A stretch of DNA of 5,923 nucleotides from an uncultured Lachnospiraceae bacterium (GTDB taxonomy: Bacteria; Bacillota; Clostridia; Lachnospirales; Lachnospiraceae). The stretch is taken from assembly GCA_902803625.1 (NCBI GenBank), contig CADCQV010000338.1, positions 1-5,923 of the forward strand. The letters are read 5' to 3'. The notes beneath the pieces were generated by a model. It had not been told where the DNA came from, did no database searches, and worked only from the letters and a program-made list of their open reading frames with translations. The position numbers and the translations under genes are program-made. This document shows, piece by piece, positions 5,217-5,923 of the stretch; position 1 is the stretch's first letter; each line of letters opens with the position of its first letter.

Positions 5217-5923
5217 ATGAATAAGGAAAGCCTGAAAAAAATAATCGACGCTGCCTCCGGACGGGAAAAAGCCGACTTAAGGATAAGAAACTGCCGGGTC
5301 ATAGACGTTTTTAACCGGGAAATATTCGATTCGGACGTCTATATAAAAGACGGCTTTATTGCAGGCTTTGGGAATAATGATTTCCCTGATGCCCGGGAGG
5401 AATATGATGCAAAAGGGCGTTTCCTTGCCCCGGGTCTCATTGACAGTCACGTTCATATAGAATCAAGTCATCTCTCCCCTATGGAATTCTCAAAAGAGGT
5501 AGTTCCCCACGGAACAACTACGATAATCGCAGACCCTCACGAAATATGCAATGTATGCGGTCTGGACGGCTTCGACTATATGCTGGAGGCAACGGAAAAT
5601 ATTGCCCTTCAGGTATTTCTCCAGTTTCCATCCTGTGTCCCCGCAACCCCCTATGAAAATGCAGGAGCGGTATTAAAGGCTCCAGAGATACAATCCCGTA
5701 TTGATAATGACCGTGTGAAGGGTCTCGGTGAGCTTATGGATTTCATAGGTGTATGCAGGGCAAAGGATACTGTTCTTGACAAGATAATGGTCGCCAAAAA
5801 AGCCGGGAAGCTTATTGACGGGCACAGTCCCGCCCTCTTCGGAACTGATCTTGACGCTTACTCTGCCGCCGGGATACGCGATGACCACGAATGTGCCACG
5901 GTTAAGGAGCTGAAGGACAGGAT
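5217..5923 (+). CDS. adeC: Adenine deaminase, N-terminal part, cut by the right edge
   Basis: A metal-dependent amidohydrolase that converts adenine to hypoxanthine and ammonia in the cytosol. The window holds 235 complete codons of a protein expected to be about 570-600 residues, with no stop before the edge. Visible family blocks are LRIRNCRVIDVFNREI near 21-36, the metal-binding APGLIDSHVHIESS with H78 and H80, PHGTTTIIADPHEICNVCG near 97-115, KGLGELMDF at 168-176, DGHSP with H203 at 201-205, and GIRDDHE at 219-225. Together these are characteristic of AdeC and separate it from the guanine deaminase family next door. GGGAGAG at 5205-5211 is a well-placed ribosome binding site 5 bases before the ATG, and it may be masked by a leader structure. 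The gene is divergent from guaD, placing adenine and guanine deamination side by side. Confidence 0.92.
   Translation, partial: MNKESLKKIIDAASGREKADLRIRNCRVIDVFNREIFDSDVYIKDGFIAGFGNNDFPDAREEYDAKGRFLAPGLIDSHVHIESSHLSPMEFSKEVVPHGTTTIIADPHEICNVCGLDGFDYMLEATENIALQVFLQFPSCVPATPYENAGAVLKAPEIQSRIDNDRVKGLGELMDFIGVCRAKDTVLDKIMVAKKAGKLIDGHSPALFGTDLDAYSAAGIRDDHECATVKELKDR

Noticed and set aside
5090..5302. Minus-strand ORF of 70 codons over the adeC leader and start
   Set aside because: It is antisense to a clearly identified gene, has no homologous pattern, and its presence is expected by chance.
5673..5888. Minus-strand ORF of 71 codons
   Set aside because: Shadow of adeC.

Overview
The window looks like a chromosomal segment of a low-to-mid GC Firmicute. 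The clostridial style of the proteins, strong AAGG-type ribosome binding sites and dispersed intergenic repeats point to class Clostridia, probably Lachnospiraceae. That assignment is inferred from style and gene content, not from a marker gene. The theme is molybdenum acquisition combined with purine-base deamination.

Layout: (i) 1-519, minus strand: N-terminal half of a molybdopterin-binding (MoeA/CinA-type) protein, cut by the left edge. (ii) 520-687: non-coding block of dispersed repeats and nested palindromes downstream of modC. (iii) 688-3495, minus strand: molybdate ABC transporter in the order modA (lipoprotein, with an unusually long Ala/Glu/Pro linker), modB (permease) and modC (ATPase). 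It has its own good sigma-A-like promoter, whose -10 box lies inside an inverted repeat resembling a ModE operator. (iv) 3580-4878, minus strand: guanine deaminase. (v) 4879-5216: 338-bp divergent intergenic region holding a third repeat copy, a GC-rich palindrome, AT-rich promoter DNA and a potentially structured leader. (vi) 5217 to the right edge, plus strand: N-terminal 235 residues of adenine deaminase.

How the genes fit together: guanine deaminase makes xanthine and adenine deaminase makes hypoxanthine. Both products are substrates of molybdenum hydroxylases of the xanthine dehydrogenase type. ModABC would supply molybdate for their cofactor, and the molybdopterin-binding protein probably helps in cofactor synthesis or handling. 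No hydroxylase is visible here, so the link is inference from established biochemistry and from known clostridial purine-catabolism clusters.

The most interesting signals are the putative ModE-type operator over the modA promoter, and the adeC leader. The leader has two adjacent hairpins, and the second carries a loop complementary to the Shine-Dalgarno sequence, as in an H-type pseudoknot. Also notable are the 77-residue acidic linker in ModA, and a dispersed repeat that creates a spurious 35-residue N-terminal extension on guanine deaminase. No RNA gene, CRISPR array, transposase or known riboswitch class was recognised.
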